Origin: Agreia sp. COWG
GTDB lineage: Bacteria > Actinomycetota > Actinomycetes > Actinomycetales > Microbacteriaceae
Assembly: GCF_904528075.1 (NCBI RefSeq)
Contig: NZ_LR882035.1
Span: forward strand, 2,604,001 to 2,668,000
Reading direction: 5' to 3'
Length of the DNA: 64,000 bases
The translations under genes were made by a program, and so were the position numbers. Within the stretch, counting starts at the first letter, position 1, and each line of letters begins with the position of its first letter. The notes under the pieces were generated by a model that saw nothing but the letters and a program-made list of their open reading frames with translations, was not told the DNA's origin and made no database searches. This document shows positions 15,901-24,904 of this stretch, piece after piece.

Positions 15901-16551
15901 CTATCGCGTCACGAGGGCGATCTGCAGCAGCGCCTCGGTGAGCTCGAGATGCCAGCGCGCCTGGCGCAGATCGCGACCCCACGCGTAGATTCCGTGGCTG
16001 GCCACGATCAGCGCGGGCACGTCGTTCGCCCCCTCGCACGGCCGCACGTAGCGCGCCTCGAACGCGTCGCCCAGCACCGTCATGTCTTGGCCGTTCTCGA
16101 TCACGGGAATCGTGACCGTCTCGCCATGGGCCGCGTGCCCGATGCCCTTCAGCATCTCGAGGTCGCTCAGCACCACCCCGTCCGGCCACACGTGCGCGGC
16201 CGTCACGGCCGCGAGCGCGTGCACGTGGATGACGGCACCGGCACCGGTGACGCGGGCGATGCGCGCGTGCAACCCCGCCTCGGCGGAGGGCCGCTGCTCC
16301 GAGCCGCCCTCGCCCAGAACGCTGTCGCCGCGCTCGTCGACGATCACGATGTCGGCCGGCGTCAGCTCGCCCTTGTCGAGACCGGATGCCGTGACCGCCA
16401 GCCGAAGCGGCTCACGGCCCAGGGTCACCGACAGGTTGCCCGCGGTCCCCGGCATCCAGCCCCGCGCCGCGAAGCGGGCGCTCTCTGCCGCCAGCCCGGA
16501 GCCGACCTCGACGAGCGCCGCCTTGGGGAGCGGGGTCACGGCGTCGCTCAC
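15901..16551 (-). CDS. mtnB: Methylthioribulose-1-phosphate dehydratase
   Basis: A 216-residue class II aldolase/adducin-fold enzyme. It removes water from 5-methylthioribulose 1-phosphate to give the diketone substrate of MtnC. The motifs PGTAGNLSV (substrate loop), SAEAGLHARI, VIHVHA (zinc HxH) and IVASHGIYAWG (third zinc His) are present. The GTG start overlaps the mtnC stop (GTGA). It is the last gene of the operon mtnA-mtnK2-mtnC-mtnB. Confidence 0.9.
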   Translation of the reverse strand: MSDAVTPLPKAALVEVGSGLAAESARFAARGWMPGTAGNLSVTLGREPLRLAVTASGLDKGELTPADIVIVDERGDSVLGEGGSEQRPSAEAGLHARIARVTGAGAVIHVHALAAVTAAHVWPDGVVLSDLEMLKGIGHAAHGETVTIPVIENGQDMTVLGDAFEARYVRPCEGANDVPALIVASHGIYAWGRDLRQARWHLELTEALLQIALVTR

Positions 16552-17270
16552 GGCGTGACGACCTCGACGTCGGCGAACGACGACACCACGGGGGCGTCTC
16601 CGAAGTCGGCACCGAAGAACGGCTCACCCTCGCGAGAGAAGGCGACCACCTGCCATCCGGCATCTGCAGCCGCGCTCACCTCGTCGGGGTTGTCCGTGAA
16701 GAAGACCAGCTCGCCGGCGGGCGTGCCGAGCTCGGCCGCGATCGCGTCGTACGACGACGCGATCTTCTTGGGACCGGCGTTCACCGTGTCGAAGTAGTCG
16801 GTCACAAGCGGGGTCAGGTCGCCCCCCGGCGAGTGCCTGAACCACGGCACCTGCGAGGTCACGGAGCCGGAGGAGAACACGGCGAGACGCACGCCGGCGC
16901 CGTGCCAGCGCACGAGGTTCGGAATGACGTCGTCGAAGAAGTGCGAGGTGATCTCTCCGCGACGAAAACCCTCGGCCCAGATCTGGCCCTGGATCGTCTT
17001 GAGGGGCGTGGCCTTGACGTCCTTCGCCATCCAGTCGTGCAGCACGCCGACGACCTGTGTGGTGTCGGCGCCCGACGGCAGGCCCGCCTCGACGATCGCC
17101 TGCGCGCGAGCCTCCGAGACGGCGGCGTCGTTCGCGTGTGCCTCGAGCCAGTCCTGCAGCCGCGGTCGGGCGTAGTCGTAGAGGTCGCCCAGAATGAATC
17201 CCGCGGCGCTGGTGGTTCCTTCGAGGTCCACGACGAGGGTGCGCGCGGTCACGGTGAGGGTGTCGGTCAC
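16548..17270 (-). CDS. mtnC: Acireductone synthase (enolase-phosphatase)
   Basis: A 240-residue HAD-superfamily enzyme that enolises and dephosphorylates the diketone phosphate, making acireductone for MtnD. Motif 1 reads VVDLEGTTS, where Asp and Glu replace the classic DxD, as in all MtnC. Motif 2 is VFSSGSVTSQ, followed by GPKKIASSY (Lys) and FFTDNPDEV (acidic motif 4). The GTG start is taken from the GTGA overlap with the upstream kinase gene; in-frame upstream residues belong to that gene's shadow. Confidence 0.9.
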   Translation of the reverse strand: MTDTLTVTARTLVVDLEGTTSAAGFILGDLYDYARPRLQDWLEAHANDAAVSEARAQAIVEAGLPSGADTTQVVGVLHDWMAKDVKATPLKTIQGQIWAEGFRRGEITSHFFDDVIPNLVRWHGAGVRLAVFSSGSVTSQVPWFRHSPGGDLTPLVTDYFDTVNAGPKKIASSYDAIAAELGTPAGELVFFTDNPDEVSAAADAGWQVVAFSREGEPFFGADFGDAPVVSSFADVEVVTP

Positions 17271-18487
17271 GGGGTGTCTCCTGTTGGGTGAGGGGGCGCA
17301 TTCTCGAGGGGCGCCTCTGTTCCGGTCACGATCCAGTGCCGGGCGAGATCGAACACGGCGAGCTGCGCCTCGGCGGCGGCCTCGTCGGGCAGCGTCTCGA
17401 GGTCGGCCGCGTGCGACCAGCCGGCCACCCGGCGCATGGCCTCGACGCCGGCGAAGCGCCAGGCATCCGAGCGCACGCCCTCGAAGAAGTCGTCGTCGAT
17501 GTCTATCGAGTCGTCGTCGTCCCACGCCCTGACGAAGGCCTGCCAGCTGGCATCGATGGCGTCTTCGCGTGCGGCGGCGAGGCCGTCGTGGCCGGCTGCC
17601 CTGGCCGCGACGCCGGCGATGGCGATGTTCGCCCAGAACAGCCCCAGGTCGAGGCCGATGGGGCCCACGAAGCTGAACTCGGGGTCGAAGACGGTCACCT
17701 TCTGGCCGCCATCGTCGGCGCGCCCGATCATGACAGAGCCCGAGTGCAGATCTCCGTGCAACAGCGCCTGCCTGCTCGATACGAACGTCTCGCGCACGCC
17801 AGCGACGGCGGCCAGCACGTCGCGGTCGGCGTAGAGCGCGGCGATCCGCTCGCCGAGCGCCGGATGCCAGTGGTTGTGCTCGTGCGCCCGGAACGGCTCG
17901 TCGAGAACCACGTCGAGTGTGAGCTGACACAGGGCTGCGTTGGTGCTCTCGCGCACGAGATCGGCGTGCTCTGCCGCTCCCAGCAGCTGGATGCTCGTCG
18001 CTCGGCTCAGCTCACCCACGAAGCGGCCGACCACGTCTCCGATGCCGCCGTAGTCGAGATAGGCGACCGGCCGCCCGGCCGTCGCATCCTGCACCTGGCG
18101 CACCAACTCGTCACGCAATACCTCGAGGGCCGAGAGGTCTTCCATGACCATCACGAAACGGTCGAGGTCGACGTGCACGATCGCGGGCACCGCATCCGGA
18201 ACGAGACGCCCCAGCACCTCGTAGGCCCGCGCCTCCGCCCCGATGCGGGCGGGGTCGATGGGCCACTCCGGTCCGGCCGCCTGCACGAAGGGAGGAGCCT
18301 GCTTCACCGCGAGGCTGCCGAGCGGGCCGCGCGCGATGAACACGCGGTTCATGTTGCCGGCGGTCACCTCGCGCACCTCGACGTGTGCCTCGGAACCGTT
18401 CTCGACAAGAGCATCGAGCAGACCCGTGGCGCGGAGGTAGCCGACCACGTCGTCGCGGTCGGTGAGCAGGGCGTAGTCGAGGGTCAC
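17267..18487 (-). CDS. mtnK: S-methyl-5-thioribose kinase paralogue (operon copy)
   Basis: A 406-residue MtnK-family kinase with VTAGNMNRVFIA (nucleotide loop), LAVKQAPPFVQ (Lys), LLHGDLHSGS (catalytic loop) and FDPEFSFVGPIGLDLG (metal Asp). It diverges widely from the transport-linked MtnK at 13311-14564 outside these motifs. It lies inside the mtnA-mtnK-mtnC-mtnB operon, with GTGA overlaps at both ends. It may take methylthioribose made inside the cell, or a different 5-modified ribose such as 5-deoxyribose; the sequence cannot decide. Confidence 0.86.
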   Translation of the reverse strand: MTLDYALLTDRDDVVGYLRATGLLDALVENGSEAHVEVREVTAGNMNRVFIARGPLGSLAVKQAPPFVQAAGPEWPIDPARIGAEARAYEVLGRLVPDAVPAIVHVDLDRFVMVMEDLSALEVLRDELVRQVQDATAGRPVAYLDYGGIGDVVGRFVGELSRATSIQLLGAAEHADLVRESTNAALCQLTLDVVLDEPFRAHEHNHWHPALGERIAALYADRDVLAAVAGVRETFVSSRQALLHGDLHSGSVMIGRADDGGQKVTVFDPEFSFVGPIGLDLGLFWANIAIAGVAARAAGHDGLAAAREDAIDASWQAFVRAWDDDDSIDIDDDFFEGVRSDAWRFAGVEAMRRVAGWSHAADLETLPDEAAAEAQLAVFDLARHWIVTGTEAPLENAPPHPTGDTP

Positions 18488-19596
18488 TCGTGGCCTCCCT
18501 CGAAGGGCGCGTCGTGTGGCGCGTCGAAGTAGCTCGCGATGTCGCCAGGGGCGAAGTCGCCGCGGTCGGTCACGATGCGAGTCACGAAACGCGGCGGGGT
18601 CACGTCGAAGGCCGGGTACCAGGCCTCGGTGACGAGGCCGGATGCGGTGCGCACCCCGAGGGTCGAGAGCACCTCTGCCGGGTCGCGGTCTTCGATCGTG
18701 ATGTCCGAGCCTGAGGCGAGCGTCGCATCCGGCGTCTGTGCCAGCGCGTAGAACGGCACGCCGAACTCGCGGGCGGCGATGGCGAGGCCCAGGGTGCCCA
18801 CCTTGTTGGCGATCGAGCCGTCGAGGCTCACCCGGTCGGCCGCGGTCACCAGCGCGTCGATGGGCCCGATGCTCGATGCGGGCGATAGCGCCGCCGCACC
18901 CATGCCATCGGTGATGAGCGTGACGTTCTGGCCGAGCTCCCGCAGCGTGTGCGCGGTGAGGCGAGCGCCCTGAAGATAGGGGCGCGTCTCTGTGGCCACC
19001 CAGTCATAGCGACGTCCGGCCGAGGCCGCCGCCGCGACGAGCTCGATCAAGTAGGAGTCCATCCAGCAGTGCGTGAGGATACGCGCTCCGTCTGGCAGCA
19101 GCAGCGCCGCGTGCCGGGCGAGGCGACGGCTGCGGGCGTGGTACTCGTCGAGGCCTGTCACGACCGCATCGATCGCGCGTTCGACGAGCTCGTCGGTGCT
19201 CGCGGCCTTCCCGATCGCGTGCAGTACCAGATCGACCGCCTCTCGCGGGTGGCCGTTGGTGGGCCGGGCCGTGGCGAGGGCGTGTCCGGCCGCCGCCATG
19301 GATGCCCGCGCCTCGGCAAGCGGCAGGCCGCGTGCCTGCAACGCGGCGAGTTCGAGACCCGCGTAGGCGGCGTAGAGCGGACCGGAGCTCTGCGTGACCA
19401 TGGCGCGGATGGCCTCGGCGACCTCGGCCGGCGTCTCGGCGCGAACCCACTCGGTGCGCTCCGGAAACACACGACGATCGAGGATGAGCACGGCGTGCGT
19501 GCCCGCCGGCTCGTCGGCGACGAGCCGCACGGAGTCGTCGAGCGTGGCGACCGGCCGCCTCGCCTGCGACCGTTGCGGCCATTCGATGTGGGTCAC
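18484..19596 (-). CDS. mtnA: Methylthioribose-1-phosphate isomerase, divergent
   Basis: A 370-residue protein of the eIF2B-alpha/MtnA fold that isomerises 5-methylthioribose 1-phosphate to the ribulose form. The catalytic-Cys region is ILTHCWMDSYL (THC kept, but WMD replaces the usual NAG) and the Asp region is LITDGMGAAAL. The end matches well: SIANKVGTLGLAIAAREFGVPFYALAQ. The GTG start at 19596 is chosen because GAGGAG lies 5 nt upstream. It heads the mtn operon. The function is supported by context; the altered motif leaves a small chance of a related eIF2B-like isomerase. Confidence 0.82.
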   Translation of the reverse strand: MTHIEWPQRSQARRPVATLDDSVRLVADEPAGTHAVLILDRRVFPERTEWVRAETPAEVAEAIRAMVTQSSGPLYAAYAGLELAALQARGLPLAEARASMAAAGHALATARPTNGHPREAVDLVLHAIGKAASTDELVERAIDAVVTGLDEYHARSRRLARHAALLLPDGARILTHCWMDSYLIELVAAAASAGRRYDWVATETRPYLQGARLTAHTLRELGQNVTLITDGMGAAALSPASSIGPIDALVTAADRVSLDGSIANKVGTLGLAIAAREFGVPFYALAQTPDATLASGSDITIEDRDPAEVLSTLGVRTASGLVTEAWYPAFDVTPPRFVTRIVTDRGDFAPGDIASYFDAPHDAPFEGGHE

Positions 19597-19717
19597 GCGC
19601 ACTCCTCGACGTCGGGGCCAATCCCCGCCCACGAGGATATCGAGCTTCGGCGACGGGCACCTGCGAGTGACGCTGTGTGGCGCCGACCGCGGCGCGGGCC
19701 TCATCTATCGTGTGATC

Positions 19718-21028
19718 ATGCCCAAGAGCAAGAAGCGCAAACCGTCGACCACCCGAACCGGAGCCTCCCGCACCGTCGGCACCTCCCCCACCGCCATCTC
19801 GGCGCTGACGCTGGCGTTCGGCAGCTGGTACCGACTGCACGCCGAGGGCCTCGACGACCACCCGACGCCGGATGCGATGGTCGCCTCGTTCTCGCGGGTC
19901 GCCTCGATCGCGGCCGGGCTCCCGGGCAGGCACACCCTCGCGCATCCGGTGCCCGACACCCTCGACGCGCTGCTCGACCACTTCGACGATGCCGACGACG
20001 ACCCGAGTGACGACGAGCTCGACGACCCCGTCTGGGAGGGAGCGTCGCTGATCGAGGTGCTCGACCACCTGCTCGACTTTCTCGCTGAGACCGAGCGTTG
20101 GCGCGGTACCGCGGCCGAGCTCGACGAGAGCTATGAGATCGTGCACGAGCTGTCGGGCGACGACGGCGCGGCAGCGTCGGCCTTCTTCACGCTGCTCGTC
20201 GACAGCCTGCAGACCGTCGCCGACGCACCGGTTGGCGCGCAGCTGGCGGCGCTCGACCGCTGGAGCGTGCTCGGCGCGGTGAACACCTTCCTCGATTGGG
20301 TCGGCGAGGGCAGGCCCGTCTCGGCCAGTGGAGCCCTGCGCGTCGCAGACATCCCGATGCTCTGCGACATGCTCGGCCTGCCACAGCAGAAGCTCGCGCC
20401 CGGGGCCGGCATGTGGGACGTACGTGCGCTCGCCGCCTGGTGGACCGCGGTGACCGAGATCGGACTCATCGAGGTGGAGGGCGACACCGCGCGGTTCGGT
20501 GCCGCCGCCGAGGCCTGGAGAGGTGGCGACGACGAGCGCCTCGCCCTCAGCAGGGCCTTCGTGCGGCACTACCTCGCCTGGTACCTCACGAGGGAGCTGG
20601 ATGCCGACACCGAGCTGGGCTCGGAGGTCGCCATCCGGATCATCGGGCAGCTCTGCGTCGCCATCTCGCCCGAGCTGCTGCCCGGTGCGTCGGCGGACGC
20701 CCTCAACGCCGTCTTCGACGACGCATACGAGAACCATGACGATCCCGACGAGGAGGGCCTGTTCGGCGACGACGACGAGGAGCTCTCCGCCGAGGTGCAC
20801 AGGCTGTCGAACGAGTACGCCTCGGAGCGCACGACGGCGGTACTCGGCGAACTGGCCGCCTCCGGCGCCGTCGACGAGACGCCCGTGCCCGCCGGTGGGA
20901 AGCGCTACGTGGTCGAGGGCGATCGCCGGCACGCCTTCGCCTCCGCACTCAGCCAGGTCGTCGCCGGCTTCACCGGTGACGACGAGCTCCTCTCGGCCGA
21001 GGGGCTCCTCTCTGCCGACGGGGCCTGA
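19718..21028 (+). CDS. Large acidic hypothetical protein
   Basis: A 436-residue soluble protein. After a basic N-terminus (MPKSKKRKPS) it is strongly acidic, with Asp-rich runs near residues 88-106 and 343-365. It has no signal or membrane segment. The middle is helical with Trp and Leu patterns and might hold a winged-helix-like fold. No family is recognised. It shares a 121-bp divergent intergenic region with mtnA, in which I see no clear riboswitch or terminator. It meets the convergent proline iminopeptidase end to end. Confidence 0.75.
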   Translation: MPKSKKRKPSTTRTGASRTVGTSPTAISALTLAFGSWYRLHAEGLDDHPTPDAMVASFSRVASIAAGLPGRHTLAHPVPDTLDALLDHFDDADDDPSDDELDDPVWEGASLIEVLDHLLDFLAETERWRGTAAELDESYEIVHELSGDDGAAASAFFTLLVDSLQTVADAPVGAQLAALDRWSVLGAVNTFLDWVGEGRPVSASGALRVADIPMLCDMLGLPQQKLAPGAGMWDVRALAAWWTAVTEIGLIEVEGDTARFGAAAEAWRGGDDERLALSRAFVRHYLAWYLTRELDADTELGSEVAIRIIGQLCVAISPELLPGASADALNAVFDDAYENHDDPDEEGLFGDDDEELSAEVHRLSNEYASERTTAVLGELAASGAVDETPVPAGGKRYVVEGDRRHAFASALSQVVAGFTGDDELLSAEGLLSADGA

Positions 21029-21988
21029 TCAGGCAGCGAAGCGATCCGTCGCCTCGATGAGCGCATCGAGGATCCCCGGCTCGTCGAAAGCGTGGCCCGC
21101 ATCGTCGATGATCCTGAACTCGGCGTGCGGCATGGCCTCGAAGAGGTGCCAGGCCGTGACCGCGGGCGTGCACAGGTCGTAACGGCCCTGGATGATCACG
21201 GTCGGAATGTCGCGCAGAACTCCGGCGTTCGCGATCAGCTGGCCGTCCTCCAGCCAACCCTCGTTGACGAAGTAGTGGTTCTCTATGCGGGCGAATGCGA
21301 GCGCGAACACCGGGTCGGCGAAGGCGGCAACCAGCTCGGGTCGGGGCAGCAGGGTGATGGCGGAGGCCTCCCACGTGGCCCAGGCGACGGCCGCCCGCCC
21401 CGCGATGGCCGGGTCGTCATCGTTCAGCAACCGGGAGTAGGCCTCGATGAGCGAGCCGCGCTCGGCACGAGGCACCTGCGCCACGAACGACGGCCATAGC
21501 TCGGGCAGCACGTGGTTGGCGCCTCCGCCCTCGTAGAACCAATCGAGTTCCGACCGGCGCAGAGTGAAGATGCCGCGCAGCACGAGCTCGGTCACGCGCT
21601 GCGGGTGCGTCTCGGCGTACGCGAGCGCAAGCGTGCTGCCCCATGAGCCGCCGAACACCTGCCAGCGGTCGATGCCGAGGTGTTCGCGCAGCGCCTCGAG
21701 GTCTCCGACCAGGTTCCACGTGGTGTTCGTCGACAGATCGGCGCCGTGCTCGCTGGCGTGCGGCAGACTGCGCCCGCACCCGCGCTGGTCGAGCACCACG
21801 ATGCGGTACTTCGCCGGGTCGAACTGTCGCCGGTGCGCCGGGCTCGCTCCCCCTCCCGGACCGCCGTGGAGAAAGACCACGGGCTTGCCCCGCGGGTTGC
21901 CGCAGGTCTCCCAGTAGATCTGCTGGCCGTCACCGACATCGAGCAGGCCGGAGTCGTACGGGTCGATCTCGGGATACAGGGTGCGCAT
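21029..21988 (-). CDS. pip: Proline iminopeptidase
   Basis: A 319-residue alpha/beta hydrolase that removes N-terminal proline from peptides. It shows VVFLHGGPGGG (oxyanion HGGPGGG), VLDQRGCGRS (family signature), FGGSWGSTLALAYA (nucleophile Ser in GGSWGS), and a C-terminal DDAGHAFDEP with the catalytic His. The length matches bacterial Pip. It is cytoplasmic, without a signal peptide. It lies 23 bp downstream of the response-regulator gene on the same strand and could be read through from that operon. Confidence 0.93.
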   Translation of the reverse strand: MRTLYPEIDPYDSGLLDVGDGQQIYWETCGNPRGKPVVFLHGGPGGGASPAHRRQFDPAKYRIVVLDQRGCGRSLPHASEHGADLSTNTTWNLVGDLEALREHLGIDRWQVFGGSWGSTLALAYAETHPQRVTELVLRGIFTLRRSELDWFYEGGGANHVLPELWPSFVAQVPRAERGSLIEAYSRLLNDDDPAIAGRAAVAWATWEASAITLLPRPELVAAFADPVFALAFARIENHYFVNEGWLEDGQLIANAGVLRDIPTVIIQGRYDLCTPAVTAWHLFEAMPHAEFRIIDDAGHAFDEPGILDALIEATDRFAA

Positions 21989-22011
21989 GCCCCGAGTCTA
22001 GAAGGGCGGGC

Positions 22012-22710
22012 CTATCTGCCGACGAGACCCGTCTCGTAGGCCAGGATCACGGCCTGCACGCGGTCGCGCAGCTCGAGCTTCTGCAGGATGCGCCCCACGT
22101 GCGTCTTCACCGTCGACTCCGAGAGCACGAAGCGGCCCGCGATCTCCATGTTCGACAGTCCCTCGCCGATGGCGGTCAGCACCTCGAGCTCACGCTCCGT
22201 GAGCACGGCCAGCCGCGCGGCCGCGCTCGTCTGCCCGGGCTGACCCGAGGCATCCGGCAGGCTGTCGCCGAACAGGGTGAGCAGCTCGCGGGTGACGCGC
22301 GCCGACACGGCCGCATCACCGGATGCCACGGCCCGGATGGCCGAGGCGAGCTCGGCCGGTCGGGCGTCTTTGAGCATGAAGCCGCTCGCCCCAGCGCGCA
22401 GCCCCGCGAACGCGTACTCGTCGAGGTCGAACGTGGTGAGGATGATGACGCGGCTGCCCGGCGTCTCCCGCACGATCTCACGGGTGGCCTCGATGCCGTC
22501 GAGCACGGGCATGCGCACGTCCATGAGGATGACGTCGGGTCGCACGCTGCGCGCCGCGCGAATCGCCTCGCGCCCATCACTCGCCTCGCCCACCACCTCG
22601 AAGCCGGGCTCGGCCTCGAGCACCATTCGCATGCCCACCCGCAGCAGGGCCTGATCGTCGACCAGCAGGATGCGGATGGTCGTCTGGGCGGATTCCGGAA
22701 TGGTGCTCAT
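22012..22710 (-). CDS. LuxR-family (NarL) response regulator
   Basis: A 232-residue two-domain regulator. The receiver has the acidic pair near residues 18-19 (LVDDQ), the phospho-acceptor Asp 64 in LMDVRMP and a conserved Lys in FMLKDARP. The C-terminal LuxR helix-turn-helix (about residues 168-228) reads LTERELEVLTAIGEGLSNMEIA. It overlaps the upstream kinase gene by 4 bp and is its partner. The probable target is the ABC transporter in the same operon. Confidence 0.92.
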   Translation of the reverse strand: MSTIPESAQTTIRILLVDDQALLRVGMRMVLEAEPGFEVVGEASDGREAIRAARSVRPDVILMDVRMPVLDGIEATREIVRETPGSRVIILTTFDLDEYAFAGLRAGASGFMLKDARPAELASAIRAVASGDAAVSARVTRELLTLFGDSLPDASGQPGQTSAAARLAVLTERELEVLTAIGEGLSNMEIAGRFVLSESTVKTHVGRILQKLELRDRVQAVILAYETGLVGR

Positions 22711-24074
22711 GAGGTGATGCTCCTCGAGGTCGTTTCTACGGGTGTCGTCGGGATGACGGCCCGCACCTGCCAGCCGTGAGGGTGCAGGGGGCCGGCTTCG
22801 ACGGTTCCGCCGTAGAGCGCCACGCGCTCGCGCATGCCGATGAGGCCTCGGCCGGAGCCGAGCGACGCGGCGGCGGGGGCATCGCCGGCCAGGGCCAGGC
22901 CGTCGTCGGTGATGCTGGCCGACGCCTCGTTCGCCGCGGAGAAATCCACCACGACATCGACTCGCGACGGAGTGCGGGCGTAGCGCAGGGCGTTTGTCAG
23001 CGACTCCTGCACGACGCGGAAGACGGTCAGCTGCACCGCAGGCTCCTGCGGAACGGCGCCGGACACGGTGAGCATGATCGGCAGCCCGGCCGCGCGATAG
23101 GAATCGACGAGGGGCCGCAGCTCGTCGAAGGTGGGCTGCGGGGCCAGGGGGGCGAGCGCAAGGCCAGAGTCCGCAGCGGTCTCACCGTCCGCGCCATCGC
23201 CGGAGGCCTGGGTGAGCACGCCGAGCACGCGACGCATGTCGGTGAGCGAGGTGCGGCCGATCTCCGCCACGTGGCCCATCGCATCCTTCGCGCGCTCGGG
23301 ATCGCTGGTGGCCGTCGAGGTGGCCCCGTCGGCCAGCGCGATCATCACGGTAAGGCTGTGCGCCACGATGTCGTGCATCTCGCGGGCGATCCGCGCGCGT
23401 TCCGACGCCGTGGCGAGCTGAGCCTGCTGGTCTCGCTCCCTGGCGAGCTGGGCCGCCCGCCCGAGGAGTGCATCGAGGTAGCGGGCCCTGTTGCCCACGG
23501 TGATGCCGATCAGCGTGGCCATCACGAAGCTCATGGAGTAGCCGATGAAGGCCACGAACAGTGTGATCGGGTCGAGTTGGCCCGACATGGCCGTTCCTGC
23601 GACCGCCGCGCCCGTTCCGATCAGCGTGAAGATCCACGCCGACCTCGCCGACCTGTAGACGGCGAGCGCGTAGAGGGCGATCACGAAGGCGAATGAGGCC
23701 GTCGAGCCGGGTGAGCTACCGGGAACGACGATCAGCAGCGACGCGCAGGTCACACCGGCCAGAATGCGCGGCACGAATCGCCGAAACAGGATGCCGGCTG
23801 TCGTCACGATGGCGAACAGCGCGACCAGCAGGGTGAGGGGAAGACTGACGTCCGTCACCGCGACCGCGATCACGGAGGCCAACGTGGCGTAATAGAACAT
23901 CGCCATCAGCGCCGTGTCTACGATCCACGGGTTGCGGCGGAAGAAGGTGCGGATGAAGCCCGGGGGCTTCGGCAGGCCGAGGCGCTCCGGGTCGTACTCC
24001 TCGATTCGGCGCTGGCGCAGCATGCGCGACGGTCCAGCGGGCGCGCCGGGCGCCACCGCTGGACCTGTCGACAT
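22707..24074 (-). CDS. Sensor histidine kinase (HisKA_3 type)
   Basis: A 455-residue membrane kinase. About five or six hydrophobic helices lie between residues 52 and 195. The HisKA_3 phospho-acceptor is His 234 in REMHDIVAHS. The ATPase domain closes with GSGRGLIGMRERVALYGG. It is the DesK/NarX-like class often paired with LuxR regulators and drug or antibiotic-peptide ABC transporters. It starts 5 bp after the permease stop and overlaps the regulator by 4 bp. The signal sensed is unknown. Confidence 0.9.
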   Translation of the reverse strand: MSTGPAVAPGAPAGPSRMLRQRRIEEYDPERLGLPKPPGFIRTFFRRNPWIVDTALMAMFYYATLASVIAVAVTDVSLPLTLLVALFAIVTTAGILFRRFVPRILAGVTCASLLIVVPGSSPGSTASFAFVIALYALAVYRSARSAWIFTLIGTGAAVAGTAMSGQLDPITLFVAFIGYSMSFVMATLIGITVGNRARYLDALLGRAAQLARERDQQAQLATASERARIAREMHDIVAHSLTVMIALADGATSTATSDPERAKDAMGHVAEIGRTSLTDMRRVLGVLTQASGDGADGETAADSGLALAPLAPQPTFDELRPLVDSYRAAGLPIMLTVSGAVPQEPAVQLTVFRVVQESLTNALRYARTPSRVDVVVDFSAANEASASITDDGLALAGDAPAAASLGSGRGLIGMRERVALYGGTVEAGPLHPHGWQVRAVIPTTPVETTSRSITS

Positions 24075-24079
24075 GAGTG

Positions 24080-24904
24080 CTACGCGTCCCTTCGCTTCAT
24101 GAGAACGGCAGCGGCGGCGAGCACCACGGCAACCCATCCGAGCATAACGAGCAGAGCCTGCCACGGCTCGAAGGGTCCACCGACGTAGTACAAGGCCTTG
24201 CCCACCGAGCCCGGCGTCCAGTCGGCCAGCGTCGTCGACCACGCCGCAGGGATCACCAGGAGGACGGTGGGAACGACGAGCAGCAGTCCGAGGCTCGCGG
24301 CGATTCCACCGGGGGTCGAGCGCAGGATCGCGCCGATGCCGAGGGAGATCAGTCCGATGAGCACGAGGTAGCCCGCGGCACCTACGAAGCGGGCCCACAT
24401 GGCGGGGTCGCTCGGATCGGTCGGCACTCCACGGCCGGCGAAGATGGGCAGCGAGACCAGGTAGCTCGCCGCGATGCTCGTGAAGGCGACCACGAATGTG
24501 GCGGCCGCGAACACGGCGGCCTTCGCGGCAAGCACCGGAACACGGTTCGGTACAGCCATGAACGAGGAGCGGATCTGACCCGTGGAGTATTCGCCACTGA
24601 CCACCAGCACGCCGAGCACGGCGATCACCAGCTGTCCGAAGACGAGGCCGACGGTGCCGACGGTGATCGCGGCCTCGGTCACCGCCTCGGCCGGAATGGT
24701 GCCACTGGGCGTGGAAGCAGTGAGCGCGAAGAGCACGGCCATGCCCACCTCGATGAGCACGATGATGCCGAACGACCACCAGGTCGAGCGCAGGCTCCGC
24801 AGCTTGATCCACTCGCTGCGCAGGACGCCCGCGGCGCTCAGGCCGCGGCCCGTCACGTCGATGTGGCTGGAACGGGACTGGGTGGGCTGGGCAAGGGTGC
24901 TCAT
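24080..24904 (-). CDS. ABC-2 type transporter permease
   Basis: A 274-residue membrane protein with six hydrophobic segments. It begins with a cytoplasmic LRSEWIKLRSLRSTWW segment typical of ABC-2 permeases; the remaining helices include GQIRSSFMAVPNR, the usual conserved loop. It overlaps the ATPase gene by 4 bp (ATGA). Together they look like an exporter for a peptide or lipid-like drug. The start ATG is set by that overlap. Confidence 0.87.
   Translation of the reverse strand: MSTLAQPTQSRSSHIDVTGRGLSAAGVLRSEWIKLRSLRSTWWSFGIIVLIEVGMAVLFALTASTPSGTIPAEAVTEAAITVGTVGLVFGQLVIAVLGVLVVSGEYSTGQIRSSFMAVPNRVPVLAAKAAVFAAATFVVAFTSIAASYLVSLPIFAGRGVPTDPSDPAMWARFVGAAGYLVLIGLISLGIGAILRSTPGGIAASLGLLLVVPTVLLVIPAAWSTTLADWTPGSVGKALYYVGGPFEPWQALLVMLGWVAVVLAAAAVLMKRRDA

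Noticed and set aside
16548..17930. 460-residue minus-strand frame reading through mtnC and beyond
   Set aside because: The first part is a shadow of the upstream kinase gene. MtnC motifs start only after the GTG at 17270, which overlaps the kinase stop.
19597..19717. Riboswitch or attenuator in front of the mtnA operon
   Set aside because: Short, GC-rich, with no clear aptamer-like structure or terminator with a T-run. Only ordinary promoter space.
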